Assembly: GCA_019096065.1 (NCBI GenBank)
Contig: JAGUCH010000001.1
Coordinates: 4,836,001 to 4,900,000 of the forward strand
From: Paracyclopina nana
Taxonomy: Eukaryota > Arthropoda > Copepoda > Cyclopoida > Cyclopettidae
DNA length: 64,000 bases
Reading direction: 5' to 3'
The notes below the pieces were generated by a model, which had not been told where the DNA came from, searched no databases, and saw only the letters and a program-made list of their open reading frames with translations. The translations under genes were made by a program, and so were the position numbers. Numbering within the stretch: position 1 is the stretch's first letter; every line of letters begins with the position of its first letter. Shown piece after piece: positions 22,413 through 33,612 of the stretch.

Positions 22413-25400
22413 ATGCCGCCAAAAGCCAACCCACCCGCGCCTTTGGGTCCAGGGGTGTATGATCGATTGATCATATGTGAGTTTGAAGAGGAAAGTCCGT
22501 TCAGCTTCGTGAACGTCGACATCGTCGATAAGAACGGCGACTTATGGCTCGACACCATTAAGAAGGCTTTCAATCCGCTGGAAGCAATTCATTCAGTCCA
22601 CCGGTGCACGGAGATCACTGTCCCCGATGCATTCTCTGGTGAAGATCGGAGCTTCCGCGTCTTTGCGAGAGTACAAGAAGGTACAAATTTTATGAGCCAT
22701 TGCAAGTAATGGAATAATACTGATGAGTCCCTCCAAATTTCAGGCGTAGTCTATAAACATTTGCAAAAGGCAATCGACGAACTCAACGAGGAGATAACGG
22801 CTGGCACGAACAACGACATGATGACGGATTACAGTCGTTTGGTTGAGCTGTACTACGAAAAGGTTCAATCCAACTTCGAATACTTGCCAAGAGAGACGCC
22901 AACATCTAAGTTCGTGTTCAAGAGGCTGGATGTGGTCAACACGAGAGAGATGCTGAAGCGCGGACCCTACATTACTGACGAATCTGGAGCTGAGAATGCG
23001 TCAAGTAAGGCTAACAAAGTCGTTCAAAAACCGCTCCGCCCATCAAAAAATGTTGGCCTTGATGACTCGGCAATTTTGGAGGCACGCATTGATCCAGCAA
23101 GTGCTACATCAGTAGCCGCGTCTGAGGCGCCAGAGCAGATCATTGAAGAGCCTGCTCAATCTGTGGATGATGCCGACACGGGTGGCGAGGTCCTAGCCAC
23201 GTTGACTCTTGATACGACGCTTGATCTTTCCACTTTGGAAGGATGCTCTGTCTTTGATCCTAATAAAATGATCATGGAACACGCTGCTCTCGACAAAGAA
23301 GCATTGGAAGGCACGTCTGCTGAAGCTGTCGAAAAGCCACAATTGACTCGATGCGATGCCATGACAGAAGAGACTATTGAGCTCCACTTCACAAACGAGC
23401 AAATTATGAGGGCATTGGACAACTCTCAAGACTCCACCACTATGGAGGTACTTGTGGAGCACTCGATGGTAAGCTGTTGTCACCTAAAATTATTACTTTG
23501 ATAGCTAGTGTACAACTTAACCTCACTTACAGGCCGAGTCTGGATCTGTGTCGACTGTCACTGATGCGGCTCCAAGTACTTCGACTTCAAAACCTGGATC
23601 TATTCGTTCGGTTGTTGGTGGCGACCTTCCCAAGGCTTTGCTTAGCCGTGATTATGATGACGTCAATCTCAAGGAGTACATTGACATTGCTGTTCAAAGA
23701 CTCACCGACCTCATCAACGAAAAGTTTGAAAAATTGAACAAGAAAATTGATAATAAGTTCTTAGGATTTAAGGTAAGTGACTGTGTCTGCTTTTTACACT
23801 TTTGCTCAACTTGTGCTACATGTAGGAGGTGAAAAACTTGACCAAAAACATTCACGAGAATGTTTCAAGCCTGTCATTGAACGAAGGTGCTCGAATCTAT
23901 GCTAGTTCTCAAGTTCTTGGAAACCCAGAGAACAAAAGCAAGTCGTGGAGCATCTTGTTTAGGCTTATTCCGTTCAACTTCATGGGGAAGTCAGCTGACA
24001 TTTTCTTTTCGTTCCACTTTGTCCAAGAACAGCTCGTTGACTTCCTTGCTCCTCACCTACAAGGCTTGAGTGACAAAGGGATGAATGTTTTCATTGGACG
24101 GACCACCATCAACAACTTGTTCACGGATTTAGCACGAGCTCACCTGATTTTCGGTCTCATCAAGAAGTAAGTCCTTGTTTACTTTCTTTGCATAAGTAGA
24201 TATTTAGTTTTGTAGCATTTGCACATTTCCTTTACTTTTGTAAATGACGCTCACATCTTACACAAATCATTATTTGTAGCTCATTGCGTTGCTGCACAAT
24301 GATTAAGCGCCCACTCATGAAAGGGTACTTCAACATGGTGTTTAAAGGCTTGGTGCCACGGATCCGAACTGCCAAAAGTCTCGATCCAAACAGCAATGAC
24401 AATTTCTGCGATATAATGCACACTTGCGCTGTTGCGTTCTCCAATGATTACGGCAGTTACCTGACACAAGTGGCTCAGCAGTTCGATGACTTTGACAAGT
24501 GTGTTGCGTTCATCATGAAGATTGACAACATGTTTTACGAGAAAAACAAGCACAGCTTGCCTGCTGGTGTGGTGCCAATGACTCCCGAGGAGCACCGCGC
24601 CCAAGTTGCTGGACGGAAGGAGCTTGCACGAGTGTTCAGGTTGAAGAGCACTGAGAATCCAAGGGAATATCCGAGTGAAGACAGGATCTTGGCTGATCTG
24701 TGCGCTAATGCTGGAGTTGAAGCTAGCGAGGATGAGACCATCGACATTATCATGGCTGCTGCGTACTTGCAGGGGTATGACCCTTACGCTCTCACCTTTG
24801 ACCCGAGCTCAAAGCTTCCAGAAGTAAGAGAATTATGTCCTCCAGTCGTCATGTCAAGTTGTACCATTGACATTCTTTTCTTTCAGTTGCAGCAATTGTA
24901 CAATGAGGCGAAGCTCCGAAACAAGGACATCTTGGACTTGGTGAATCATTATTCAGCCGATGCTCGCAACAATATTCCATCAGTTGTTGTGGATGAGACG
25001 AGGAAGAGAGGAGCAAGAAAGAAGAGGGCCGATGATGACGACGCTGGCAGCGTTACCACGAGTGCCAAAGGCAGCAAAGAGTCTCCTGCTAAACGTGCAA
25101 GGCGGTCTACTGCAAAATCGCCAAGAAAAAGCTTCCCTTTCTCTCAACACACGGTTGAGAAAGCAAGGAAGAAGATTTCTCAAGCCTTTGAAGAGGATGA
25201 GGAGGAGTACTCTAGTGGTGAAGACTTCATGGACAATGCTGCCAAGATGAGACGTCAAATGGCTTTGGCAAGTGACATTCTTGCTTCAAACAGGGCTGCT
25301 GAGGAACGACTGAAGAAGACTGGAACTACATCCATGACCTCAATGCCTCCAGTAAGCCCCTAAATTCTTTTTAGACCTTTTATTCAAACCTGATTCAAAT

Positions 25401-25593
25401 TTCCACAATCAACTTTTCCACAAATCAATTCTTACCATTTATACACATGTACTACTATATATACTTGTTTGTATAGGTTGCCAAACCTACGGATGCATCA
25501 GCTGCAGAGGACAAAGATCCACAGCCTTCGACTTCAGCTGAGCAAGATTACTACTCTGAAGACGCCATTAAAACTCCTCCACATGACAAGTAA
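22413..25593 (+). CDS. Accessory protein of element 2, unknown family, 899 aa
   Basis: Seven exons: 22413-22680, 22744-23468, 23533-23772, 23826-24166, 24280-24823, 24887-25351 and 25477-25593. They join to exactly 900 codons with no stop. Landmarks shared with the element 1 protein are RVFARVQEG at the end of exon 1 (there IFARVQTG), RLIPFNFMGKSADIFF (there TIVPFNYVGTAFDIFW), an intron just after that block and before a conserved basic segment (MIKRPLMKG), and a C-terminal Ser/Lys-rich then acidic tail. Basic clusters such as RKRGARKKR suggest nuclear import or DNA binding. I do not recognise the family. It is probably needed together with the transposase. Confidence 0.8.
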
Positions 25594-26358
25594 ATTGCAG
25601 CAAATTGCAATGTCATCATTCTAGTATGTATGCATGGCTTTTATTAGCAACTGACGACTTAGAATTCTAGTTGTAGTCATGCAAATTTCAATTTATTTTG
25701 TGATAATATGAAAATTTCTAGTGAGACAAATAAAGAACTTTTTGGTATGTACATTTAAGATCTTAAATAACAGTGATCGAGACATGAAAATGCAATTGGT
25801 ATGTAAAGTAGGCCCAAAAGCAAGGCCTAGCGGCCTAGCCCGGACGGCCTGGTCAGCGGCCACGGTTTTCATCTGTAGGCGGGTCCTCGTCGTATGTATC
25901 CACAGCTCACCTACGAGTGGAAAGCATAGATATAATTACATTTACACTACTATGAAAATTCCCGTATCTAAATATTTAAGTTGTGTTCAGTCGTAGCGGG
26001 ATCACATAACATAACAGCAGGCACGGCTGATGACAAGTCTTAATTGACATTTACACTAGTTGCTCACAAATTTAGCTTTTAGAATTTATGCCGTGGAAAA
26101 GTCGTTCACGGCATAAAAAGAAGGCATTATCTCAGCATGAATTTGCATATTATGTACCTTCCAGCTGAGATACAGCTGAGAAACCAAACGTGATTCACGA
26201 CGCCTAAACTAATTTAAAATGCTAAAAAGCAGAAGTGGGGTTATACTTGTTGTCTTTGGAGTAGATGTTGAAATGTATGGGGTTGAAGTCGCTGGCCATG
26301 TATTGGTTGTGGCTGAAAAATCAATCCTACATTGCATTGTCTGCATTTTAAGTTTCTA

Positions 26359-26516
26359 GGGCGTTCTCATATTGGACTTTAGCTTACCAAAACCTGATTT
26401 TGGTTAACCAAAAACCAGTTTTCGGTAGGTAGCCACTACATAGAGCTTTACTAAAACCAGTTTTTGGTTAACCAAAATCAGGTTTTGGTAAGCTAAAGTC
26501 CAATATGAGAACGCCC
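26359..26516. repeat. Hairpin MITE with TA target duplication
   Basis: GGGCGTTCTCATATTGGAC at 26359 is matched in inverted form at 26498-26516, and TA flanks both ends. Two inner blocks of TTGGTTAACCAAAA strengthen the stem. A partial relative (CAATATGAGAATGCCC) lies near 28430. It lies next to the degraded donor of a gene A exon. Confidence 0.7.
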
Positions 26517-27332
26517 TAGTATCTCCCTTTACATTCATTCTGAGGACTAGCACTAGATGTAGTGTATGTTGAGGGTCGGGTAGTATCCATAATAGTTGTA
26601 GTGTAATATGAAGTTGTAGGTGTGCCGATTGTTGTGGCTTCAAAATAATTATTAATCGGATTTCTAAGATTTCCTACTGTTTAGCTTGCTAGAATTTACT
26701 TTGCCTTGATGTGGACGTTTGTTCAGTTGTTGGATTTAAGGTTGTTGAGGAATAAATAGCTGACGATGAGGACCATGTATTTGTAGTTGCAGTTGTTGAG
26801 AAGTATGGGGTAGAAGTCGCAGGCTTTGTTGTTGCTGCAAAATAAATTAATTCCGCATTGCCTGCACTTCAAACTTTCTTTGTCACTTTACATTCAGTCT
26901 GAAGACTAGCACTAGACGTAGTGAATGTTGAGGGTCGGGTAGAATCCATAACAGTTGTAGTGTCATAATAAGTCGTACGGGTGGTTGGATAAGTAGATTT
27001 TGTGGATGAATAATCGGTATGAGCTGAAGAGCCTTTGAAGGAGCAAATTAGTTGCATCAAGCTTTTATTTATTTTGCTTTTCAGGCTTGATCTTACTTAA
27101 AGCTTCCGTAGTTGTCGATTGATAGGATGTTGTTAACGGACTATTAGTCGTTGTTTGCCAATGGAAACTGGTTGTGTCCTCTTTGGAAGCACAACATTTT
27201 AGCATGAGCAGTAAGGCTCCCAAGTTAGAAAGGTTCATCGTAGTAATTTCGTCAAACTTTGCAACAAAGTGAATAAACACAATTACGATTTTAAGATAAG
27301 AAATGCATCATGTTTTTCGTTTATTCAATGCT

Positions 27333-30300
27333 TTAAAGATACGGATTAGAGCAAAATCCCGCTCCCACGGCGACGCCGACTTCAAACCCTCTTAACTTCA
27401 TTCGACATTCATGTTCTTGAATTCTTGGCCCAACCAAGTGCCATTCGTCGCGTTTTCCATTCCAAAATATTTCCGCTGGAGCGCTTCCGCGCGGCCACAG
27501 TCTCGACACCGAATTTGACGATGATACAAATTCTCCCCACATCAGCATCTAACGAATGAGATGATGTGCATTTGATCATCGTAACAAAGACATGCCACCT
27601 AGCGACTTATTTATAGAAATATTTGGGAGTTGAGCTATAATGCTGTGTTCGCCTAAAGGGATTTTTTTTTCCTTCCGTTAAATTGCGTTTTACCTAAGCC
27701 TTCCATTTCAATGCAGGTAGATCCAGTGGCATTAGTAGAGCAAAAATATGCCATTTTTAACGTCCAATTTCAATTGGAAATACCTTAAAAAGTCATTTAA
27801 AGAATGATAGATATCATAGAATACTTTATAATAGTCTGTCTTCCCAAACTCGCCCAAACCTTTAGATTTTCAAAATTTCAATGCCAAAAGCTCCCTTATG
27901 ATGAGGAGAGCCCATATAGGCATGGTCAGAGACTTATATTTTAAGAGAAGTGCTGATGTAATGTAAACATTGCATGTAGTGGTCACGCACTAAATCGTTC
28001 TACTGTCTAGTGCTATTTATAGCGCAATTGGTTTAAAAAAATGCCAAAAAGACTTAAATCTTTGTTTTCAATATCTGGTAACTATGAATCGGCCGTGAAT
28101 TTTTATTAAGCTTTTTACAAACCTTGAAATTTTCAATAAGAATTTCAAAAATACTTGTAATAGAACCACTTTATTTTGATCTAATTAGAATTGAGAATTA
28201 AAGCACCATTTGGGCTCGGTTGAATGCTCTTGGAGATATGACGAATCAAAAGTCTGCCCTAGCCCAGATGTAGCCAGCCAGCGCCGAGGGTTTATTATTA
28301 TCTCTTTTGGAGCGTGACCACTACGTGCATAACGCACCCTATGACGTCATCACTAATGCACTTCTCTTAAAATATAAGTCTCTGGGCATGGTTCACTTGC
28401 TTATAATATCAGTTTTGGTTAAACTAAAATGCAATATGAGAATGCCCTATAATATCTGATATTTTGACAAAATATCAGAGCGAAATGCTGAGAAACTGAA
28501 AAATTAGATACTGTTGCAGGATGGCTTTTGGTACCAACAGACCGAATCCGAAGAGAAAATCAAAAAAATTATTTTGGAAATACCTGATATTTGCAAATAT
28601 CAGCATAATATCGCTCGATATTTTGATCATAATATCGCAGGTGAACCAGGCCTAATAAAAAGTTTCAGCTTCCAAATCCTACAGCAAGTGGGTTAAATGT
28701 TAACTTAAACATTGAAATTGCTGCTATACTAGTTATTTATTTCGAGCTGGGGCACGTAAAGTAGGGTCATTAAATAGCTGAGCGAGGATTTTAAAATGGG
28801 AAAACTCGAGTACAGCTTTACTAGCCCGAGCCTGCGAGGGCTGTAATTGTACGAGTGTTTTTCCATTTTAAAATCCGAGGTAAGCTATTTAATGACCCAA
28901 TTTTACGTGCCCCAGCTCAAAATATACAATTTTATATACTGTAATACGATTTTCGAGTGTTTTAATGAAGTTACCGGGCTGCCCCGTGCCCTAGAAAATA
29001 CTGCTCGGTTTTTATGCTATGTATCACTGGCTCTCATCAGCTGGCATCCAGTGGTTTGAGAGGCTCTACTGGTTAAAGGCTAATCGGTAAAAGGCTATTT
29101 GGTGTAAGGCTAATTGGTAAAAGGCGAAATGGTGAAAGGCCAATTGGCCAAAGGCTAGATTGGAGAAAGGCTACCAAAAAAAAAAATGTTACGGGTTTGC
29201 TTAGCCTTTTTATCTTAACTTAGCTTCGTCTGGCAACATGAGAAAGGCCTAGTGTCGTGAAATTAGAATAAAGTTATTTTCCTTGGTGACAACAGAATCA
29301 AGTCTTGCTTATTCTCAATAAGCTAAATCAGCTTGGTCAGTCAAGTCAAGACAAGTAATTCTTGTTTGAAAAATTTTCCTTTGTACAGATCCAAGTCTAT
29401 TTAAGAATTCCTAAGCTAAGCCCAAAAAAGCAATTTTTGTCACAAAAAATAATGAAACTAAGAATTAACAAGGAAAACCAAAAGATGATATGTCACTTGT
29501 GAACTTGATCAAACACTATAACTCAAAAACATCTGCTATTGGCCTTTTAAATATAGCCTTTTACCAATGTAGCCTTTGCCCAATTGGCCTTTTACCAATT
29601 AGCCTTTTGCCGATTAGCCTTTAACCAGTACACCCGTTTGAGACCATCAAGTAGACTTTAAAAATACATTTCATTTGAGTTGCACCTATGGCATAGTGGA
29701 TAGAGCGCTCGGCTCTTGATTCCACAGTCTAGGGTTCAAACCCCAGTCATTCCTTGTTTTTTTTTGGTTTCTTTATCTGGCTTAAATTATGTTTAAGTCC
29801 TATACATAGCATGTAATTTTCATGGTGTTTCCATAGCTCAGTGATTAGAGTTTTGGAATTCTTATCGAACTGGCTGAGGTTCAGATCTTGGAAGATTCTC
29901 TCTTTTTGTAACTTCTTTGGAATGTTGATTAGTTCCATGGAATTTGAGGGGCATTAAACTACTTAAAATCCCTCAAATTTGATTCTAGGGGCCGTTAAGT
30001 ATTTAATATCCCCCAAATTGCTTAGAAAGAACTGTGATATAAAAGAGCTGAGTCGGATCGGTAAACTGAATTATAACACAAGGAAATCGTATTACAGTAT
30101 ATAAAAGGAGTTTGGGCACAAACTCGCACAAACCTGCACAAACCAGCCCAAACTTTCATGATATGTGTTTTTTAAGCTCCAGAATCTATTTGCAAAGCAT
30201 TTGGCATTTTTCTACTCATGAACTGGCGGACAGGCTATTATTAAGTATTCTATCATTCTTTAAATGACTTTTTTAGGTAGTTCCAATTGGATTTGGATAT

Positions 30301-33300
30301 AAAAATGGTATATTTTTGCTCTGCAAATGCCATTGAATCTACCCGCATTGAAATTTTTAAGATTAAAAAGTTTGGGCGAGTTTGGGCATTTTATATGGTC
30401 CCCTTCAAGGAGACCACTTTTCCCACCTCTCTTGCTCATATGTGTTTTGATTAATCAGAAGCACAAAAACTTAAGCATTTCATTTAAGGATGCTGTAAGA
30501 TTTTAAGGAAACTAGGCATAGGTGAACACCCTATAAATCAAGGAATCTAGCTTGTCTTTGGAATCGGTCTTTTAGTTACTTATTTCGAGCTGGGGCACGT
30601 AAATTAGGGTCATTAATAGCTGAGCGAGGATTTTAAAATGGGAAAACTCAAGTACAGCTTTACTAGCCCGAGCCAGCGAGGGCTGCAATTGTACGAGTGT
30701 TTTTCCGTTTTAAAATCCAAGGTCAGCTATTTAATGACCCAATTTTACGTGCCCCAGCTCGAAATATACAATTCTATATTCTCTAATACGATTTTTGAGT
30801 GTTTAAATAAAGTTACTGGGCTGCCCCGTGCCCTAGAAAATACTGCTCGGTTTTTAGTTGCTATGTGAATATCACTGGCTCTCACTAGCTTGCATCCAGT
30901 GGGTTGGGAGCAATTAAATAGACTTTTAAAATCCATTACATCAGATGTGTTCCTTTGGCACAATGGTTAGAGTACTAGTCTCTTGATTTAGGAGTCTAGG
31001 GTTCAAACCCCAGTCATTCCTTTACTTATTTTTTTTCATTATCTGGTTTAAATTATGGTTAAAGTCCTATACATAGCATGCAATTTTTATGATGTTTCTA
31101 TAGCTCAATTGCAAGAGTATTGGAATGCTGATCTAACTGTCTGAGGTTCGAATCTTGGATGATCCTCTCTTTCTTCCAACTTCTTTGGAATTTGGATTAG
31201 TTCCATGAAATATGAGGGGCATTAAATTACTTAAAATCCCTCAAATTTGATTCCAGGGCTGTTAAGTATTTAGGCCTGGTTCACCTGCGATATTATGCTG
31301 ATACTTGCAAATATGTGGTACTTCCAAAATTATTTTTTAGATTTTTTCTTTGGATTCGGTCTCTTGGTACCAAAAGCCATCCTACAGCAGCATCTAAATT
31401 CTCAGTTTTTCAGTATTTCGCTCCGATATTTTGACAAAATATCAGATATTATAAGCAGGTGAACCATGCCTTAATATCCCTCAAATTGCTTAGAAAGAAC
31501 TGTGATATAAAAGAGCTGAGCCGGATCGGTAAACTGAATTATAACACGAGGAAATCATATTACAGTATATAAAAGTACCAAAAGAAATCCTACGGCAAAA
31601 TCGAAATTCTCAGTTAATCAGTATTTCTCTCCAATATTTTGCCAAAATATCTGCCACAATATGCAAGTGATCAGGCCCTTAATCCAAATCTCAACTATTA
31701 CCAAAAAACGACGCTAGGATCGGTCCACATCAGTAATTGATTTAATTGTTACGATACCGATGGGAATGAATTTTAACTGACTAACTTCTCCTCCTAAAAC
31801 CAAAGACTTTTGGTCACTAGTGCCTTCAAAATTCAATGGATTTGTCTCGTATAAATTCATCCAATCAGACCCATAGCTGATGACATCAAGGTGCAAATTC
31901 GAAGATAAAATGGCTCTATGACCTTTAGCAGTGACCTTAAACATTGCTATATGGTAGACGAGGAATTGCGATTAATTTTCAACAAAAAATACTTTTTCCA
32001 TTCGTTCTTGCCACGTCACTCCTCCCCAATCTTTCCACACCTGTATAATGAGGTCTGAGGTTTCATTGAAGCCTTTTTCCAAAACGTCCTCCCAAACTGA
32101 AACAAATAATAGTCTCATTAAAACTTCTGAAACTTATGATATATTAGGTTAAATTACCAATGAAGTCTTTCTTTGGTTGTTTTATTTGTAAAAGCTTTAA
32201 TAGCTGATCCATGTAGTAGTTTTGTATGCCACTGTAAACTCCCATTGCTACCAACTGATTAACAAATGACCGCATCCGTTTGTTGCGATTCCTTAAGGTA
32301 AGTGGAAAATATATTTCGATTCGACCATGGTTTTTTTGTACTTTTAGATTACCAGCAATTATCTAACTCGATTTCATCACCCCCAAGATGAATAAAGGCA
32401 TCCGGAAAAGTTTCAAATACCTCATTGAAAAACTCCGAAAGGAAGTCGAAAGTTGAGCTTTTAGATACATCTAAGGGTCCAAACACCCCTGTGGGCTTGC
32501 CAAAAACATTCTCACATTCTGATAACAATCCTGGCTGACCAGGTTCCCATGCTTTCACGTGCCCTGGAGTATCGAATTCCGGAATGATTCGTATCCCTCT
32601 TATTCTAGCAGCTTCCAGGATATCTGCAATATCCTCCGGTTTGTACACATGAGTTACTGGATCATAAGCACCATAGAAGCTAACTTTTAAAAGAAAATCA
32701 AAAAGCGAACATAGCAGATGAAGTTTTAATACCTCAAGTCTGGAAACGTTTTGCTCACAAACGGGAAGGAATTGTCATCGGACAAATGCCAATGAAAAAC
32801 ATTGATTTTGTTCATTTCCATTAGGTTCAATTGTTCCAATATCACTTCTTTATTTAGAAAATGTCTTGACGAGTCAAGCATAACGCCTCTGTATGAAAAT
32901 GTTGGTCTGTCGTTTACCACAGTTTCGTTTAGTTGTATCTGAAAGCAGCGGCAATTAATATTTTTTAAATTCACCTTGTTTAATAACTCACTTGAAACCC
33001 ATGTTCCTTAGAAGAATATGTGAGGTGAGTGAAACTTTCCAGGCCTCTGAGAATTCCCCAAGGAGACGATGAGAAAATAAAAGAATTTCCATTCCGAATG
33101 ACAATTTTGTCTGAAAATGTCCCAAACAGTCTATTTGAGGTTTTTTTGTTGTTGCTTCTATATACTGACATGATTCTTCCATAGCTGGATGAGGCCAACT
33201 TTCACACGGTCCGGAAAGCACAACTGATGTCGAATTCAAACTTCCCAAATAATTATCATTCTTAATGTGAATTGCTTTAGTTTCGTGTGGGAATAGCCGA

Positions 33301-33612
33301 TTCATAAATCTTCCTAAGGAGCTCACTATCAAGTCACACTTCTCAGCTCTTCCATTGACCTGAGAAATGGTATCGGCCTTATGCATACTGTTAATCAGAG
33401 GTAGCTCTTACCTTGAATTGGTATTCTGAACGCGAAATAGTGTAGAACTTAACACTTTTTGTTTGTTTTTGGGGCCTTGGCCAAATTTCTCCTGTTGACT
33501 TATGAACCCAAGTCCCTGGATTAACTGGATAGGGCTTGTAATAGTTGGACCCTATATTTTTTGTTTCAGCTGCTCCAGTAATTAGCAAAGCTAAAAATAT
33601 TTTGAATTTCAT
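27333..33612 (-). CDS. Beta-N-acetylhexosaminidase, GH20 (HEXA/HEXB-like)
   Basis: Lysosomal or secreted glycoside hydrolase that removes terminal N-acetylhexosamine. The start at 33612 opens a signal peptide (MKFKIFLALLITGAAE). Approximate exons: 33612-33412, about 33388-33000, about 32939-32733, about 32682-32353, about 32297-32158, about 32101-31992, about 31946-31786, and 27548-27333. Family landmarks are RGVMLDSSRHF, FHWHLSDDNSFPF, IPEFDTPGHVKAW and the catalytic Asp-Glu in IHLGGDE. The protein ends with MLMWGEF and RLWPRGSAPAE in the last exon, separated by a 4.2-kb repeat-filled intron. In the second exon, about 33190-33220, the frame changes after PAMEES and continues as LRGLESF; this is an indel, a sequence error or an unrecognised 50-bp intron. 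The stop lies 94 bp before gene A. Confidence 0.85.
27927..28384. repeat. MITE with CAGAGACTTAT ends, copy 2
   Basis: CAGAGACTTATATTTTAAGAG at the left is matched in inverted form at 28356-28384. It shares inner sequence with the copy at 3324-3758 (TCTTTTGGAGCGTG). It lies in the last hexosaminidase intron. Confidence 0.6.
28384..28653. repeat. PIF/Harbinger-like MITE, copy 2, rearranged
   Basis: GGGCATGGTTCACTTGC on the left and GCAGGTGAACCAGGCC on the right match the family at 15437 and 31273. The left part holds an extra piece (about 28410-28450) from another MITE with the end CAATATGAGAATGCCC. No clear TWA duplication remains. Confidence 0.55.
28733..30112 (+). repeat. Long repeat copy 1 with two tRNA-like modules
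   Basis: This segment is repeated at 30575-31573. It starts with an inverted pair (TTTCGAGCTGGGGCACGTAA ... TTACGTGCCCCAGCT) and holds two tRNA-like modules, at about 29682-29753 (GGCATAGTGGATAGAGC and GGGTTCAAACCCC) and about 29834-29900. It ends ACAGTATATAAAAG. It is interrupted by the element at 29062-29635. Probably a composite tRNA-derived SINE-like repeat. Confidence 0.6.
29062..29635. mobile_element. Non-autonomous element with arrayed ends and 8-bp duplication
   Basis: GTTTGAGA flanks the element on both sides (29054-29061 and 29636-29643). The paralogous copy at about 30898 lacks it. The ends share TACTGGTTAAAGGCTAATCG and consist of degenerate tandem repeats of about 15 bp, like GGCTAATTGGTAAAA, in opposite orientation at the two ends. 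An 8-bp duplication fits MULE, hAT, P or Merlin; arrayed ends favour MULE-like. Confidence 0.75.
30575..31573 (+). repeat. Long repeat copy 2 with two tRNA-like modules
   Basis: Homologous to 28733-30112 with tRNA-like modules at about 30950-31020 (GGCACAATGGTTAGAG, GGGTTCAAACCCC) and 31087-31165 (ATAGCTCAATTGCAAGAG, GAGGTTCGAATC). It is interrupted by the Harbinger-like MITE at 31273-31470. A third MITE fragment follows at about 31574-31680. Confidence 0.6.
31273..31470. mobile_element. PIF/Harbinger-like MITE, copy 3
   Basis: GGCCTGGTTCACCTGC and its near complement bound the element. TTA flanks both sides (31270-31272 and 31471-31473). Repeat copy 1 shows the unoccupied site at about 29997-30006 with a single TTA, so insertion and duplication can be read directly. 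Confidence 0.85.

Larger units (their letters stand above)
18517..26240. mobile_element. DNA transposon, element 2 (Tnp2/CACTA-like, two divergent genes)
   Basis: CCCCACTTCTGCTTTTT at 18517 is matched by its exact 17-bp complement ending at 26240. The flanking TT on both sides fits a 2-bp duplication. It carries an intact minus-strand transposase (19029-22046) and a plus-strand accessory gene (22413-25593), the same layout as element 1. Unlike element 1 it has no obvious ACGT-rich subterminal array. 18537-19028 and 25594-26222 hold only flanking DNA; ATGCCGTGAACGAC near 26080-26115 forms a small hairpin. Confidence 0.85.
17519..27238 (-). pseudogene. Mucin-like secreted protein with DLDLHL domain (gene A), split by insertions
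   Basis: Exons inferred: 27238-27097 (signal peptide MNLSNLGALLLMLKCCAS), 27032-26887, 26834-26700, 26637 to about 26526, then 26312-26241 continuing at 18514-18467, 18410-18353 continuing at 18057-17880, and 17818-17519. The middle exons are Thr/Ser-rich repeats, for example TTTVMDSTRPSTFTTSSAS against TTTIMDTTRPSTYTTSSAS. The C-terminal part has FITLGWGAHPVDLDLHL and YWIVGCF, as in gene B. Element 2 (18517-26240) sits inside one Thr-rich exon; the frame runs on exactly if it and one TT are removed. A hairpin MITE (18058-18352) breaks the next exon. The exon ending near 26526 lacks a visible GT donor, next to another MITE. This allele is probably not functional in full length. Confidence 0.65.

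Noticed and set aside
18517..26240. Classic CACTA termini for element 2
   Set aside because: The inverted repeat clearly extends three bases outward (CCC before CAC) on both sides and the same is true in element 1, so the ends are CCCCAC.
29682..31165. Four functional tRNA genes
   Set aside because: A and B boxes are present, but acceptor stems do not pair and each lies at the same place in a long duplicated repeat, so these are tRNA-derived repeat modules.
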